Assembly (NCBI GenBank): GCA_016192075.1
Contig: JACPUU010000008.1
Span: forward strand, 83,307-147,306
Direction of reading: 5' to 3'
DNA: 64,000 nt
Source: Bacteroidota bacterium
GTDB taxonomy: Bacteria; Bacteroidota; Bacteroidia; Flavobacteriales_D; Crocinitomicaceae
Below the pieces are notes generated by a model. It was not told where the DNA came from, searched no databases, and saw only the letters and a list, made by a program, of their open reading frames with translations. Of the stretch, positions 27,801 through 35,120 are shown piece by piece; position 1 is the first letter of the stretch, and every line of letters begins with the position of its first letter. The translations under genes and the position numbers were made by a program.

Positions 27801-27888
27801 AGACCAACTTATGACACTGAAAAATCAACAGAAAGATATTCAGAATGACAATGGCGGAACTATAGAAATAGGAGGTGACAATGAATAA
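24823..27888 (+). CDS. Large secreted tetratricopeptide-repeat protein
   Basis: The 1021-residue protein starts with a signal peptide (MRSGVLFLLFLNLAVFAQ) and is then built almost wholly of TPR helices, e.g. FELGKYYYRKKNYKTAIEWL (about 106-125), YKLGYAYFSENQLKEARNAF, LGYAYFMSKDYVNAIKMFD and MFQLGVIYFTSKEYQSAESQ (about 655-674). The tail is acidic and glycine-rich (NDNGGTIEIGGDNE). It is likely a periplasmic or outer-membrane-attached scaffold. Its last codons overlap the start of a predicted outer-membrane barrel gene, so the two products probably form one envelope complex. Function is not known. Confidence 0.85.
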   Translation: MMRSGVLFLLFLNLAVFAQQSERYTSDYSHYYTAEDLFEKQKYSAAQQEFKLFMDEVADANDPFFIKAKYYHALCALYLYHADAEKLLLGYLAEYPESIHRMEIYFELGKYYYRKKNYKTAIEWLTQIDTYNLKDEQKGEYYFKLGYAYFSENQLKEARNAFYEIINADSEYYGPALYYYSHIAYTEKSYQTALEGFLKLENNPSFLETVPYYIAQIYYLQGRYDELIAYAPSILDSVDTKNSVGIEHLVGDAFYQMGKYDEAVPFLENYNRKSATTRDDDYQLGYAYFMSKDYVNAIKMFDKVAKTKDELGQVSLYHIGECYLKLDNLYYARNAFELASTLPFDAAVEEDALYNYAVLCYKLDFNPFNDAVEAFNLYLTRYPKSNRNQDIHEYLVNIYTTMKNYPAALASLDKIENKDFKLKTAYQLMAYNYGVELFQNNELDKSIENFILVKKYPLDPKLNALSNYWIAEAFYRKRDFPGAISSYRKFLEEPGGFGLPQHNDAFYNIGYCYYNQSDFFNAATAFRTFTQDAGETSRDKIADAYLRIGDCYFIQKPADDNNAILFYQKAIETGAGQADYAKYQIGLSYGFLSKYSEKISMMLDIVNNHRGSVFIVPALYEVAETYRVTEDHTNAKRYYNQLLLDYPTHQHAVDAMFQLGVIYFTSKEYQSAESQFLRILNEYPNSPRQKETIEILRDVYSAMGQPEKYVALLDKMDIQLDDSAQDDLLFDAAMRPYEDSLYSAAVTGFEKYLAHSTHPKKELEALYYLGSSYYQLGNKEKCVEVYRKVLAKPTSIFTESAALVVSKHDYDLKNYDTALDAYKKLEMSATYAQNRLIAKIGLMRCYTFRNEFDFARPYAQDVLKDSLSLDNVKIEANYVIGKAEYEDGNYNGALDYLMFVSFNSSGAIGAESQYLVALIYHLQEDYSGSEAEVRSIVKKRSSYSYWVAKALILQAKNSMAIEDYVQAEYTINSVLTNYKVTDDGILQEAQEVKDQLMTLKNQQKDIQNDNGGTIEIGGDNE

Positions 27889-29593
27889 GCATTCGTTCAT
27901 AGTACTTATCGTAACACTGTTTCCATTTTTGGCAAACGGGCAGGAAGATCCACAGGTGTGGACCAACATCACCGTGGGCGAACGTATTATTACCCCGGCC
28001 TACCGCATTACCGAAAATCCGGTTATTGTAGATACTGTTATTGCCAGCCCCACCATTCAGTACCCGCTTTTGAGCCGGCACATGAAAACAGATATCAGCA
28101 TAACACCCATTGAACCTTCTAAAGTAAAAATTGTGGAGAAGCTGGATAAATTGTATCCGGGTTACGTGCGTTTGGGTATTGGAAATTATGCCAGCCCGAT
28201 GGGTGAAATTTACTACAATTCCATGCGCAACCGCAAAGTAAATTATGGCGTGGCCATTAAGCACAATTCGTCGTTTGGTAATATCAAAGACTACGCCCCA
28301 AGCTCATTTGATTATACAACAGGCCGTTTATTCGGTGATTTTTTCACTACTAAATTCAGACTACAACCTGAGTTCAATTATTTAAATCACGGCTATCATT
28401 ATTACGGTATCCGTGATACGGCTCACCTTATTTCAAAAGATTCACTTACAAACCGGGTACAGGGCATTGGCGGCAGTTTCCGCTTTTCAAATTACACCTC
28501 GCGTGACAGTGCAATACTGCTCTACAGCGTTTATACCAATTACATGTATTTTCATGAGTTTATAAATGATACGGATACCCTGGGACTGAACGGAAAAAAC
28601 AACCGTTTTAACCTGGGCACTGAAATGAAATACAAGTTCAAAAAGAACATTTTTGCCGCCAACTTTGACATCAATTACAACCAGTACAATTACAACCTGG
28701 CAGATACAGCTTTCAGCACCGGCTATTCAGCCCATGAACAAAAAAACTGGCTGATACACCTGCGGCCGACAATTTCTACCTATGGCGGCAAATGGAAAAT
28801 TATTTATGGTGTTGACCTGAACATTGACACCCCGTCTGATACTGTTTTTAAAGTGGTTCCGGTATTTGAAGCCAAATACAGTTTGTTTAATGACATGTTC
28901 ATTCCGTATATAGGGGTTGACGGTGGGGTTAAACAAAACTCATTCCAGAGCCTGAACCGTGAAAATGAATTTATGCTCTCTGGTGTAAATTTACGCAATA
29001 CCAAAACCATGAATTTTTATGGCGGAATTAAAGGTACACTTTCCAAAACCATTTCGTTTAATGCACGCGTGTCATACAAATTAATTGATAATTTACCCCT
29101 GTTTGTGAACGACACCGTTTTCAGTGACATGTACCGTTTCAGGGTAATTTACAACAGCATGAATGTGTTTACACTGGACGGTTCATTCTCATACCAGAAC
29201 GGTGAAAAACTGAAAATTGACCTGATGGGTGAATACAACAATTACTCCAGCACACTTGTGGGTGATTTATATCAGTATGCCTGGCATTTACCAACCTATG
29301 CGTTTACCTTGCGCGGTAATTACAACCTGTTTGAAAAAATCTATGTCAAAGCAGATTTTGTACTGAAAGGTGGCCGGACAAGTCCGTTTGGCTTGTTTGA
29401 TTCTGACGCCACCACGGCCAATGCTGATTTAGGGGTTATGGCTGATGCAAACCTGCATGCTGAGTACCGGTACAGTAAACGATTATCTGCCTTTATTCAG
29501 TTCAACAACCTGGCTGCACAGCGTTACCAGAAATGGTACGGATATCCGGTACAGGGCTTCCAGATAATGGGTGGCCTGACGTTTGGCTTTTAG
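27881..29593 (+). CDS. Predicted outer-membrane beta-barrel protein coupled to the TPR gene
   Basis: The 570-residue protein has a signal peptide (MNKHSFIVLIVTLFPFLANG) and alternating strands rich in aromatic residues to the end, closing with GGLTFGF (terminal F), a barrel-insertion signature. It looks like a TonB-dependent-receptor-type barrel without a plug domain. I use ATG 27881 rather than the GTG at 27875; the ATG is preceded 4 bases away by GGAGGT, a strong Shine-Dalgarno site that is rare in this genome and is embedded in the last codons of the TPR gene. Role is inferred: envelope biogenesis or export with its TPR partner. Confidence 0.8.
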   Translation: MNKHSFIVLIVTLFPFLANGQEDPQVWTNITVGERIITPAYRITENPVIVDTVIASPTIQYPLLSRHMKTDISITPIEPSKVKIVEKLDKLYPGYVRLGIGNYASPMGEIYYNSMRNRKVNYGVAIKHNSSFGNIKDYAPSSFDYTTGRLFGDFFTTKFRLQPEFNYLNHGYHYYGIRDTAHLISKDSLTNRVQGIGGSFRFSNYTSRDSAILLYSVYTNYMYFHEFINDTDTLGLNGKNNRFNLGTEMKYKFKKNIFAANFDINYNQYNYNLADTAFSTGYSAHEQKNWLIHLRPTISTYGGKWKIIYGVDLNIDTPSDTVFKVVPVFEAKYSLFNDMFIPYIGVDGGVKQNSFQSLNRENEFMLSGVNLRNTKTMNFYGGIKGTLSKTISFNARVSYKLIDNLPLFVNDTVFSDMYRFRVIYNSMNVFTLDGSFSYQNGEKLKIDLMGEYNNYSSTLVGDLYQYAWHLPTYAFTLRGNYNLFEKIYVKADFVLKGGRTSPFGLFDSDATTANADLGVMADANLHAEYRYSKRLSAFIQFNNLAAQRYQKWYGYPVQGFQIMGGLTFGF

Positions 29594-29598
29594 CACAC

Positions 29599-30258
29599 TC
29601 AGAAAGCAACACCTACTTTAAGGCCCATGTGGAAACGGGGTGCCATGGTTGATTTTTCATGGGCATAAGGTTCACCGGTAGTGGTATCATAATCCAGGGA
29701 GTTTGTGGTTATTTTACCAATGCCAAATCCGGCTGAATAGTCAACAAAAATATTGTCATCAAAAAAATAAACGTAACCAAAAGTAAGGCGTCCCATTCCA
29801 ATTTTTGTTGATTCTTCCAGCTGCTGATCCATGCCCATTAAATCAGTATAAAGTTTATTGTTGTGATAGTATTTGAATTTAAACTCAGGGGCTACATAAA
29901 ACTCATCGGCCGCGCGGAACGGGTAATAACGCCCACCCAGTAACATGCTGAAACCCATCAGCGGTTCAACACTCTCATCATTAATCACAAAATTATCATT
30001 CCAGATCATGGATGCGTAATTGGATAACGTAGTACCCAGCCCGATTTCTGCCGAAAAATTCTTGTTCAGAATGCGCTCGTAATAGAGCCCAAAATCACCG
30101 GCAAAAGCTTCAAATACGTTAAACTTTACCAGGTTGTATTTTGACCAGTATTCCGGCTCTTTCGATTCAGATGAGTTAAAAACAACCACTTTGGGGCCGT
30201 CCTGGGCAAAAGAGGCCAGTGTTAAAAAGAAGAAACCAGCCAGGAGCATTTTTTTCAT
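29599..30258 (-). CDS. Predicted small outer-membrane beta-barrel protein
   Basis: A 219-residue protein with signal peptide (MKKMLLAGFFFLTLASFAQ) and repeated amphipathic strands (FGLYYERILNKNFSAEIGLG, about 55-74; MGRLTFGYVYFFDDNIFVDY) ending RFHMGLKVGVAF with terminal F. It resembles generic OmpW/PorT-size barrels of Bacteroidetes; no specific family is recognised. ATG 30258 is chosen because the signal peptide starts there. A TATCTTTG box at 30282-30289 is a likely promoter. It is convergent with the barrel gene just before it, only 5 bases apart. Confidence 0.75.
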   Translation of the reverse strand: MKKMLLAGFFFLTLASFAQDGPKVVVFNSSESKEPEYWSKYNLVKFNVFEAFAGDFGLYYERILNKNFSAEIGLGTTLSNYASMIWNDNFVINDESVEPLMGFSMLLGGRYYPFRAADEFYVAPEFKFKYYHNNKLYTDLMGMDQQLEESTKIGMGRLTFGYVYFFDDNIFVDYSAGFGIGKITTNSLDYDTTTGEPYAHEKSTMAPRFHMGLKVGVAF

Positions 30259-30281
30259 AATACACAATTTATGCTACGTAT

Positions 30282-30289
30282 CAAAGATA
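30282..30289 (-). promoter_or_regulatory. Putative -7 box for the 29599-30258 gene
   Basis: Minus strand TATCTTTG, 23 bases before the ATG; a TTTTG lies about 23 bases further upstream, slightly beyond the usual spacing. Confidence 0.4.
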
Positions 30290-30352
30290 GTAATTATACG
30301 CCCTGATAACGTCAAAATAGCGCGTTTAGTGAGTCAGGGTAAATGAATTTGT

Positions 30353-30360
30353 TATATTTG
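30353..30360 (+). promoter_or_regulatory. Putative -7 box for the first 534-residue paralogue
   Basis: TATATTTG fits TAnnTTTG and lies 81 bases before the ATG at 30442. No clear TTG at the expected distance. Confidence 0.4.
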
Positions 30361-30441
30361 AACTGCCTGGCCCAAAACAAAACAACCGGTTTAGACGATT
30401 TTACAGCTGGTTTACCAAAGGCAATTTATTAATTCAATACT

Positions 30442-32046
30442 ATGAAAAAAAAGTTTTTTTACCTGATGAGCGCTGTTGCCATGACAGTGTCCGGATTCAC
30501 TTTCGCGCAGGAAGTTGAAATCCACAACGGAGCCCAGTTTACCACAGACCGGCTGGAATATGTAGAATCTATCCTGGATGCAAACGGAAACAACGTATCG
30601 TTTCTGACCAGAACAGGGATGCTTGGAAACAAGTTCAGGGTTTTGAACCTGGACGGAGAACTTAACGAGGAATCAAAATTCAGCATTGAAATTCCTGAAG
30701 TAAACGGCAAAAAATTAAAATATTTCTGGTCTGTCAAACTTGGATCAAGTGTCTACTTTTTGTCGCGTTATTTTGACAATAAAGCAAATGATTACTACCT
30801 GTATGCTTCAGAGCTGGATCCTAAAACCGGTAAATTTATCCGCCACCTGGAGGCGCTGAAAGTAAACAACAAAGATTTCAAAGGTTTTGTTAACCCGTTT
30901 TCTGCAGTGCGCAGTGTTGATTCTACCAAAGTGCTTTTCATCACCGAATACCCTACCGCACAAAATGAAAATGCGCGTTACGGACTGAAAGTGGTACACA
31001 ATGACATGACTGAAATCTGGTCAAAAGACATTGAGTTTCCAATCAAAGACAAAGACTTTACCCTGCAGGATTATGATGTGGATAAAGACGGAAATATTCA
31101 CTTTGTTGCCGCTGTGCGTATGACTATGAGTGAGCGTGATGAAAAAGATTCAAAAGGAAAATATTACATCAACATCTATTCGTATTTCCACGAAACCGGT
31201 GAATTGAAACAATACGAAATTGGTTTCACTGAAGAAATTATCCGCACCATTGACCTGGAGGTAAATGAAAAAAATGAACTGGTAGGAACCGGCTTTTACA
31301 GTGAGCGTAAATTTGTAGACTCTTACAAAGGCTTTTTCTACCTGCGCATTGATCCAAAAAGCAAAGAAGTGGTTGCCAAAAACCTGTCTGCATTCAGCAC
31401 TGAGCTGTTAACTGAAATTATTGGTGAGCGCCGCGCTGAAAAAGGAAAAGAAATGCCTCCGTACCTGATTCGTGCTTCTATTCCACTGGATGGCGGTGGA
31501 ATGGCCGTAGTAGCTGAACATTATGTTTACACTTACCAGACGACAGATGACGGACAAACGTTTGAAACCTGGTTGTATGGTAACGTGGTGGTAATGTTTA
31601 TTGATGCCGATGGTAAAATGAAAACAGCTGCTGTTTTGAAAAAGAAACAGCTGTGTACTGCCAAAAATGGTAACCCAACAGTATTGCAGTTAATGGGTGT
31701 TGGAATGTACCCGGGTTCAAACGAACTACCTTATTATGGAATTGGTATTATGCAAAACAAAGGCAACATTTACATTTTGTACAATGATAATCCTAAAAAT
31801 GCGGAGCGCCTTACTTCAGGCAAAAACCCGCTTTCAGTAAGACAAAAGAACTCTATTACCTACCTGGTTTCAATCACACCTGACGGAAAACTGACATCCA
31901 GCGAGTTGTTCAAATCCAAAGACAAAGAGGCAGGTTATAACATGCCGCTGATGCCTAGAAGCTCTGTTCAGTATTCAGCAAACGATATGGTTGTAGTTGG
32001 CGCAAAAGGTAAATACATGCGTACAGCCCGTGTATCTATCAAATAA
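30442..32046 (+). CDS. Secreted protein of unknown family, paralogue 1
   Basis: I do not recognise the family. The 534 residues start with a signal peptide (MKKKFFYLMSAVAMTVSGFTFAQ) followed at once by EVEIHNGAQF. The rest alternates short strands with hydrophilic turns such as DYYLYASELDPKTGKFI (about 116-132), DYDVDKDGNIHFVAAV (about 212-227) and NKGNIYILYNDNPKNA (about 440-455), a pattern that suggests a beta-propeller. It ends GKYMRTARVSIK without a T9SS sorting domain or anchor. The next gene is a clear paralogue with matching start and end. Likely periplasmic or surface; function unknown. Confidence 0.75.
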   Translation: MKKKFFYLMSAVAMTVSGFTFAQEVEIHNGAQFTTDRLEYVESILDANGNNVSFLTRTGMLGNKFRVLNLDGELNEESKFSIEIPEVNGKKLKYFWSVKLGSSVYFLSRYFDNKANDYYLYASELDPKTGKFIRHLEALKVNNKDFKGFVNPFSAVRSVDSTKVLFITEYPTAQNENARYGLKVVHNDMTEIWSKDIEFPIKDKDFTLQDYDVDKDGNIHFVAAVRMTMSERDEKDSKGKYYINIYSYFHETGELKQYEIGFTEEIIRTIDLEVNEKNELVGTGFYSERKFVDSYKGFFYLRIDPKSKEVVAKNLSAFSTELLTEIIGERRAEKGKEMPPYLIRASIPLDGGGMAVVAEHYVYTYQTTDDGQTFETWLYGNVVVMFIDADGKMKTAAVLKKKQLCTAKNGNPTVLQLMGVGMYPGSNELPYYGIGIMQNKGNIYILYNDNPKNAERLTSGKNPLSVRQKNSITYLVSITPDGKLTSSELFKSKDKEAGYNMPLMPRSSVQYSANDMVVVGAKGKYMRTARVSIK

Positions 32047-32094
32047 TTTCAGCAGGCCGGATTACCCGGTTAACTACTGCATTATAACTTAAAC

Positions 32095-32125
32095 GAAGAA
32101 GAGGCCTTGTGCCTCTTCTTTTTTT
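32095..32125 (+). terminator. Terminator after paralogue 1
   Basis: GAAGAAGAGGC, loop CTTGT, GCCTCTTCTT and a T-run. The TTG in the loop (32107-32109) also sits 21 bases before a TACCTTTA box, so the hairpin may overlap the promoter of the next gene. Confidence 0.85.
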
Positions 32126-32138
32126 GTCACTACCTTTA
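32107..32138 (+). promoter_or_regulatory. Putative promoter of paralogue 2 overlapping the terminator
   Basis: TTG 32107-32109, 21 bases, TACCTTTA 32131-32138 (one mismatch to TAnnTTTG). Start codon is at 32173. Confidence 0.45.
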
Positions 32139-32172
32139 GTGTACTTCGAAAACGTCACTTAAACCAGCGTCT

Positions 32173-33789
32173 ATGCAAAAGTTACTGTATCTGATTACAC
32201 TGCTTGTATGCGTTAAAGGCTATAGCCAGGATGTTGAAATTCACAACGGGGCTGAATTTAAAATTGAAAAGAAAAAACGGGTAGATGGTTTTGTTGAAAA
32301 CAATGACAACATGTTGTCCCTGGTTACCTATTCGTACAAACTTTTTGAAACAGCTGACAACCGCACATCGTTAATTGTTTTAGACGAGCAGCTTAATTTT
32401 TACAACCAGTTTCCCGTTACACTGCCCACCTCTGATGAAGGAAAAATAACGTTTCGTGAAACCAAAAAATTCAGGGAGCAACTCTACCTCATTTCACGCC
32501 AGTATGTTCGCGGATCAGGTGATCTCAGACTCTATGCTTCAGAGCTGGATGCTACCAACGGCGCACTGGGTACCAGCTATGAAATTTTTACCTACAATGC
32601 ACGGGAACAGGGATCGCTGGACCGCTATGACCTGCTTATGTCAGCCGACTCATCCAAAATGGCATTGATGATTGAGTACCGCACTAAAAAAGATGAACCG
32701 GTAAAAACAGGTTTTCGTGTATACGATGAATCACTTAAAACCCTGTGGGAGGCCGACCTTGTTTTGCCGGAAACTGACAGGAACACCATCATAACCGATT
32801 ACCTGGTAGATAACAGCGGCAACATACACCTGGTGGTGCGCATTCAGCTTGACAAAGCCGAACGGGATAAAAATGAAACCAATGTACGTTACAAATATGC
32901 CCTGTTCAGTTATTTTCATGAATCTCAAACCATCAAGGAATATGACCTGTTTCTGCGCAATAATTACCTGACCGGGCTCACCATTATTCAAAACAAAAAC
33001 AACGAACTTATAGGCTCAGCATTCTATTCTGATGACCGTGCCACTTCGGGTATGTTAGGCTTTCTGAATTTCAGGCTGGACCTGGCAACCTATGAAATCA
33101 AAAATTCGAAAATGAATGATTTTGATGAAACGTTCCTCAAAAATTTTCTGACCGAGCGGCAGGTTGAAAAAGGCCGTGGTGTGCGCAATTTCAGAACACG
33201 CAACATTTTTCCAACCTCTGATAACGGATATGCTTTTGTGGTGGAAGAATTTGATTATTATGTACAAACCTATACGGCTTACAACCCATCTACCAAAACA
33301 ACCGAAACCAAAACAACCGAACGGTGGATGTTTGGAGACGTGGTGGTATTTTATGTCAGTCCGGAAGGAGAGACCAAAGAAACAGGCATTCTTAAAAAGA
33401 ACCAGTTTGCATCTTCCACCACCCAGGGATATTCCGGTCATGGACGCGACGGTTATGGCACCTATCATCCGGCGCGGTACTGGGGTATTTCTGCCATGAT
33501 GAAAAATGACCGCATTTACATTGTTTACAATGACAACACCAAAAATACCGAGCCCGATGCACCAAAACTGTACACAGCGAGCAACATCAAAAAATGCACG
33601 ACCATGCTGGCCATTATTGGTCCCGGTGGTGAATTTTCCAATTCGGCCCTTTTCAAATCACGTGACAAAGCTGCCAAATACAAATCAGCACTTATACCAC
33701 GTTTCAATTATGTGTTCAGTGATTCAGAACAGGTTATTGTAGGTGGTGCCGCCAACTACCTGCGTTTTATGAAAATAAAGGTAAAGTAA
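32173..33789 (+). CDS. Secreted protein of unknown family, paralogue 2
   Basis: The 538 residues have a signal peptide (MQKLLYLITLLVCVKGYSQ) then DVEIHNGAEF, matching paralogue 1 (EVEIHNGAQF). Shared landmarks include LYASELDATNG (about 116-126), DYLVDNSGNIHLVVRI (about 211-226), SYFHESQTIKEYDLF, RIYIVYNDNTKNTEP (about 445-459) and the C-terminal NYLRFMKIKVK. The two differ by small indels but align over their whole length, so they arose by tandem duplication. The strand-rich pattern again suggests a beta-propeller. It has its own promoter and is separated by a terminator, so the copies are probably regulated apart. Function unknown. Confidence 0.75.
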   Translation: MQKLLYLITLLVCVKGYSQDVEIHNGAEFKIEKKKRVDGFVENNDNMLSLVTYSYKLFETADNRTSLIVLDEQLNFYNQFPVTLPTSDEGKITFRETKKFREQLYLISRQYVRGSGDLRLYASELDATNGALGTSYEIFTYNAREQGSLDRYDLLMSADSSKMALMIEYRTKKDEPVKTGFRVYDESLKTLWEADLVLPETDRNTIITDYLVDNSGNIHLVVRIQLDKAERDKNETNVRYKYALFSYFHESQTIKEYDLFLRNNYLTGLTIIQNKNNELIGSAFYSDDRATSGMLGFLNFRLDLATYEIKNSKMNDFDETFLKNFLTERQVEKGRGVRNFRTRNIFPTSDNGYAFVVEEFDYYVQTYTAYNPSTKTTETKTTERWMFGDVVVFYVSPEGETKETGILKKNQFASSTTQGYSGHGRDGYGTYHPARYWGISAMMKNDRIYIVYNDNTKNTEPDAPKLYTASNIKKCTTMLAIIGPGGEFSNSALFKSRDKAAKYKSALIPRFNYVFSDSEQVIVGGAANYLRFMKIKVK

Positions 33790-33878
33790 AAGCCCGGGGG
33801 TAAAACAGGACTTTTTTACACAGTTGATTGTATTTACCTAAATTTCATTAACTTAGATTCAACTAAAATTTAATTTGT

Positions 33879-34220
33879 ATGCAAAAGATCATTTATATAA
33901 TTGCCCTTACAACACTTCTTCTGATGGGATCGGCTGCCTTTTCACAGTCCGTTTATAAAGTTGATTATGAATCTCAGGCTGATGTGAAAGTGTATGTGGT
34001 AGACTATGAATCACAGGCTGACTTGAACGTGTATGAAGTGGATTATGAATCACAGGCCAGTGAAGATGGGCTCTGGTATTTTGTAGACTACGAATCACAG
34101 GCAGATGTAAAAATCTACTTTGTTGATTACGAATCGCAGGCTGATCTGAAAGTTTATTTTGTTGATTATGAATCACAGGCCGGCTGGAAAAATAATTCAA
34201 AATCATACCTGTTGAAGTAA
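33879..34220 (+). CDS. Secreted VDYESQA-repeat protein (DUF6150-like)
   Basis: The 113 residues begin with a signal peptide (MQKIIYIIALTTLLLMGSAAFSQ), then carry six spaced copies of the heptad VDYESQA between about residues 27 and 106, alternating with KVYVV/NVYEV/KIYFV-type strands and one GLWYF insertion, ending GWKNNSKSYLLK. I recall a small uncharacterised family (DUF6150) with this V/FVxYxSxA pattern; that assignment is from memory. The repeat suggests a compact multi-strand fold in which each unit adds a strand. Codons of the repeats vary, so the repetition is kept at protein level. It follows the 534-538-residue pair but has its own leader and terminator. Confidence 0.8.
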   Translation: MQKIIYIIALTTLLLMGSAAFSQSVYKVDYESQADVKVYVVDYESQADLNVYEVDYESQASEDGLWYFVDYESQADVKIYFVDYESQADLKVYFVDYESQAGWKNNSKSYLLK

Positions 34221-34242
34221 TTTTTTATACCCCGTTTTTGAG

Positions 34243-34267
34243 AAGGAGCTTTCGGGCTCCTTTTTTT
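34243..34267 (+). terminator. Terminator of the VDYESQA-repeat gene
   Basis: AAGGAGC, loop TTTCGG, GCTCCTT and a run of T to 34267. Confidence 0.88.
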
Positions 34268-34330
34268 ATTTGAAAAGAATTTACGAATAGTGATCGCTTG
34301 CAAAAAAATCAGCTGACAGGTTTATTCTTT

Positions 34331-34595
34331 TTACTCAAATGCATCTCGCATTTTGTCTTGTTCCTGGCGTGATAATCCAATATCTTTTGCTGCATTTCAT
34401 ACTATTTCTTATTCTGCACAAACAGAATCAACCAGCGTATTTTTATACGCATTATACGCTATTAATTTTTGCAAATCGGATAACACAACCACTGTATCCG
34501 GATTAACCGTAAAGCCCTAAAATTAATGTGCTCCAATCTGATTTTTTTGTTTCCATGCCATCACGGAACCTTTGCATCTCGACGGTCACAGAAGC
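34331..34595 (-). pseudogene. Decayed coding remnant
   Basis: On the minus strand a protein-like reading can be followed only through lesions: SVTVEMQRFRDGMETKKSDW then STLILG in one frame, a shift near 34505, then FTVNPDTVVVLSDLQKLIAY and NAYKNTLVDSVCAE, an in-frame TAA, EIV, an in-frame TGA, and NAAKDIGLSRQEQDKMRDAF ending at 34331. The amphipathic helical character across the stops suggests a recently inactivated gene. The original protein is not identified. This fills most of the 388-base gap between the repeat protein and the next gene. Confidence 0.45.
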
Positions 34596-34608
34596 TCACG
34601 TTATCGTA

Positions 34609-35064
34609 TTAATCTGTACGCGTTAGATTCCACCCTCCGGCTGTTTTTTCAAGCCTGTAATATCCATAATTCCGGTTCAACTCTTCAGATTCCCTTTCAC
34701 AAAAACCATGGCGGTTAATGGATTTTACGGTAATATGGATTTGGTTAGCTGTCACAAAATAATAGGAACCAAATACGCTGGTAAAACAATCATTGCCACA
34801 GGGCGCTGAATAACTGCTTGAAAAAGTAGTCTCATCAAACGTGATGAAATGCCCCCAATGACTTTCATAACTATTTTCGGGAATAGTACTGAGCGAATAT
34901 AGTTCACGGTCTTTGGTTTCAAAAGGTACACCATCAACCTGCCAGGTTGTGCCGGCAAGCACATTTTCAGATTTGTCTGAACCTTTTGCGGGCTGGCCAA
35001 AAACAGAAACGGAACAGATACCTGTCAAAACAAGCAGGAAAAAAATACGAACGCTGAGTTGCAT
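34609..35064 (-). CDS. Secreted protein of unknown function
   Basis: A 151-residue product with a signal peptide (MQLSVRIFFLLVLTGICSVSVFGQ). The mature part has a lipocalin-like or META-like flavour: NVLAGTTWQVDGVPFETKD (about 34-52), FITFDETTFSSSYSAPCGND (about 74-93) and the final RLEKTAGGWNLTRTD. Four cysteines (CGNDC and others) could form disulfides. No family is recognised with confidence. It lies next to a decayed gene and to dusB, without obvious link. Confidence 0.6.
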   Translation of the reverse strand: MQLSVRIFFLLVLTGICSVSVFGQPAKGSDKSENVLAGTTWQVDGVPFETKDRELYSLSTIPENSYESHWGHFITFDETTFSSSYSAPCGNDCFTSVFGSYYFVTANQIHITVKSINRHGFCERESEELNRNYGYYRLEKTAGGWNLTRTD

Positions 35065-35120
35065 AACAGTTGTTTGGAGTTTATACAGCCCGATGCAAAT
35101 TTGGTTCAGTTGAACCAGTA

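Noticed and set aside
33940..34190. Possible CRISPR-like or DNA-level tandem repeat
   Set aside because: Units are protein heptads with variable synonymous codons and variable spacers of coding length; the reading frame is intact from signal peptide to stop.
33907..34206. Minus-strand open frame of 99 codons opposite the VDYESQA-repeat gene
   Set aside because: It is the mirror of the repeat codons on the other strand and gives a low-complexity histidine/glutamine-rich product without a signal or conserved pattern.
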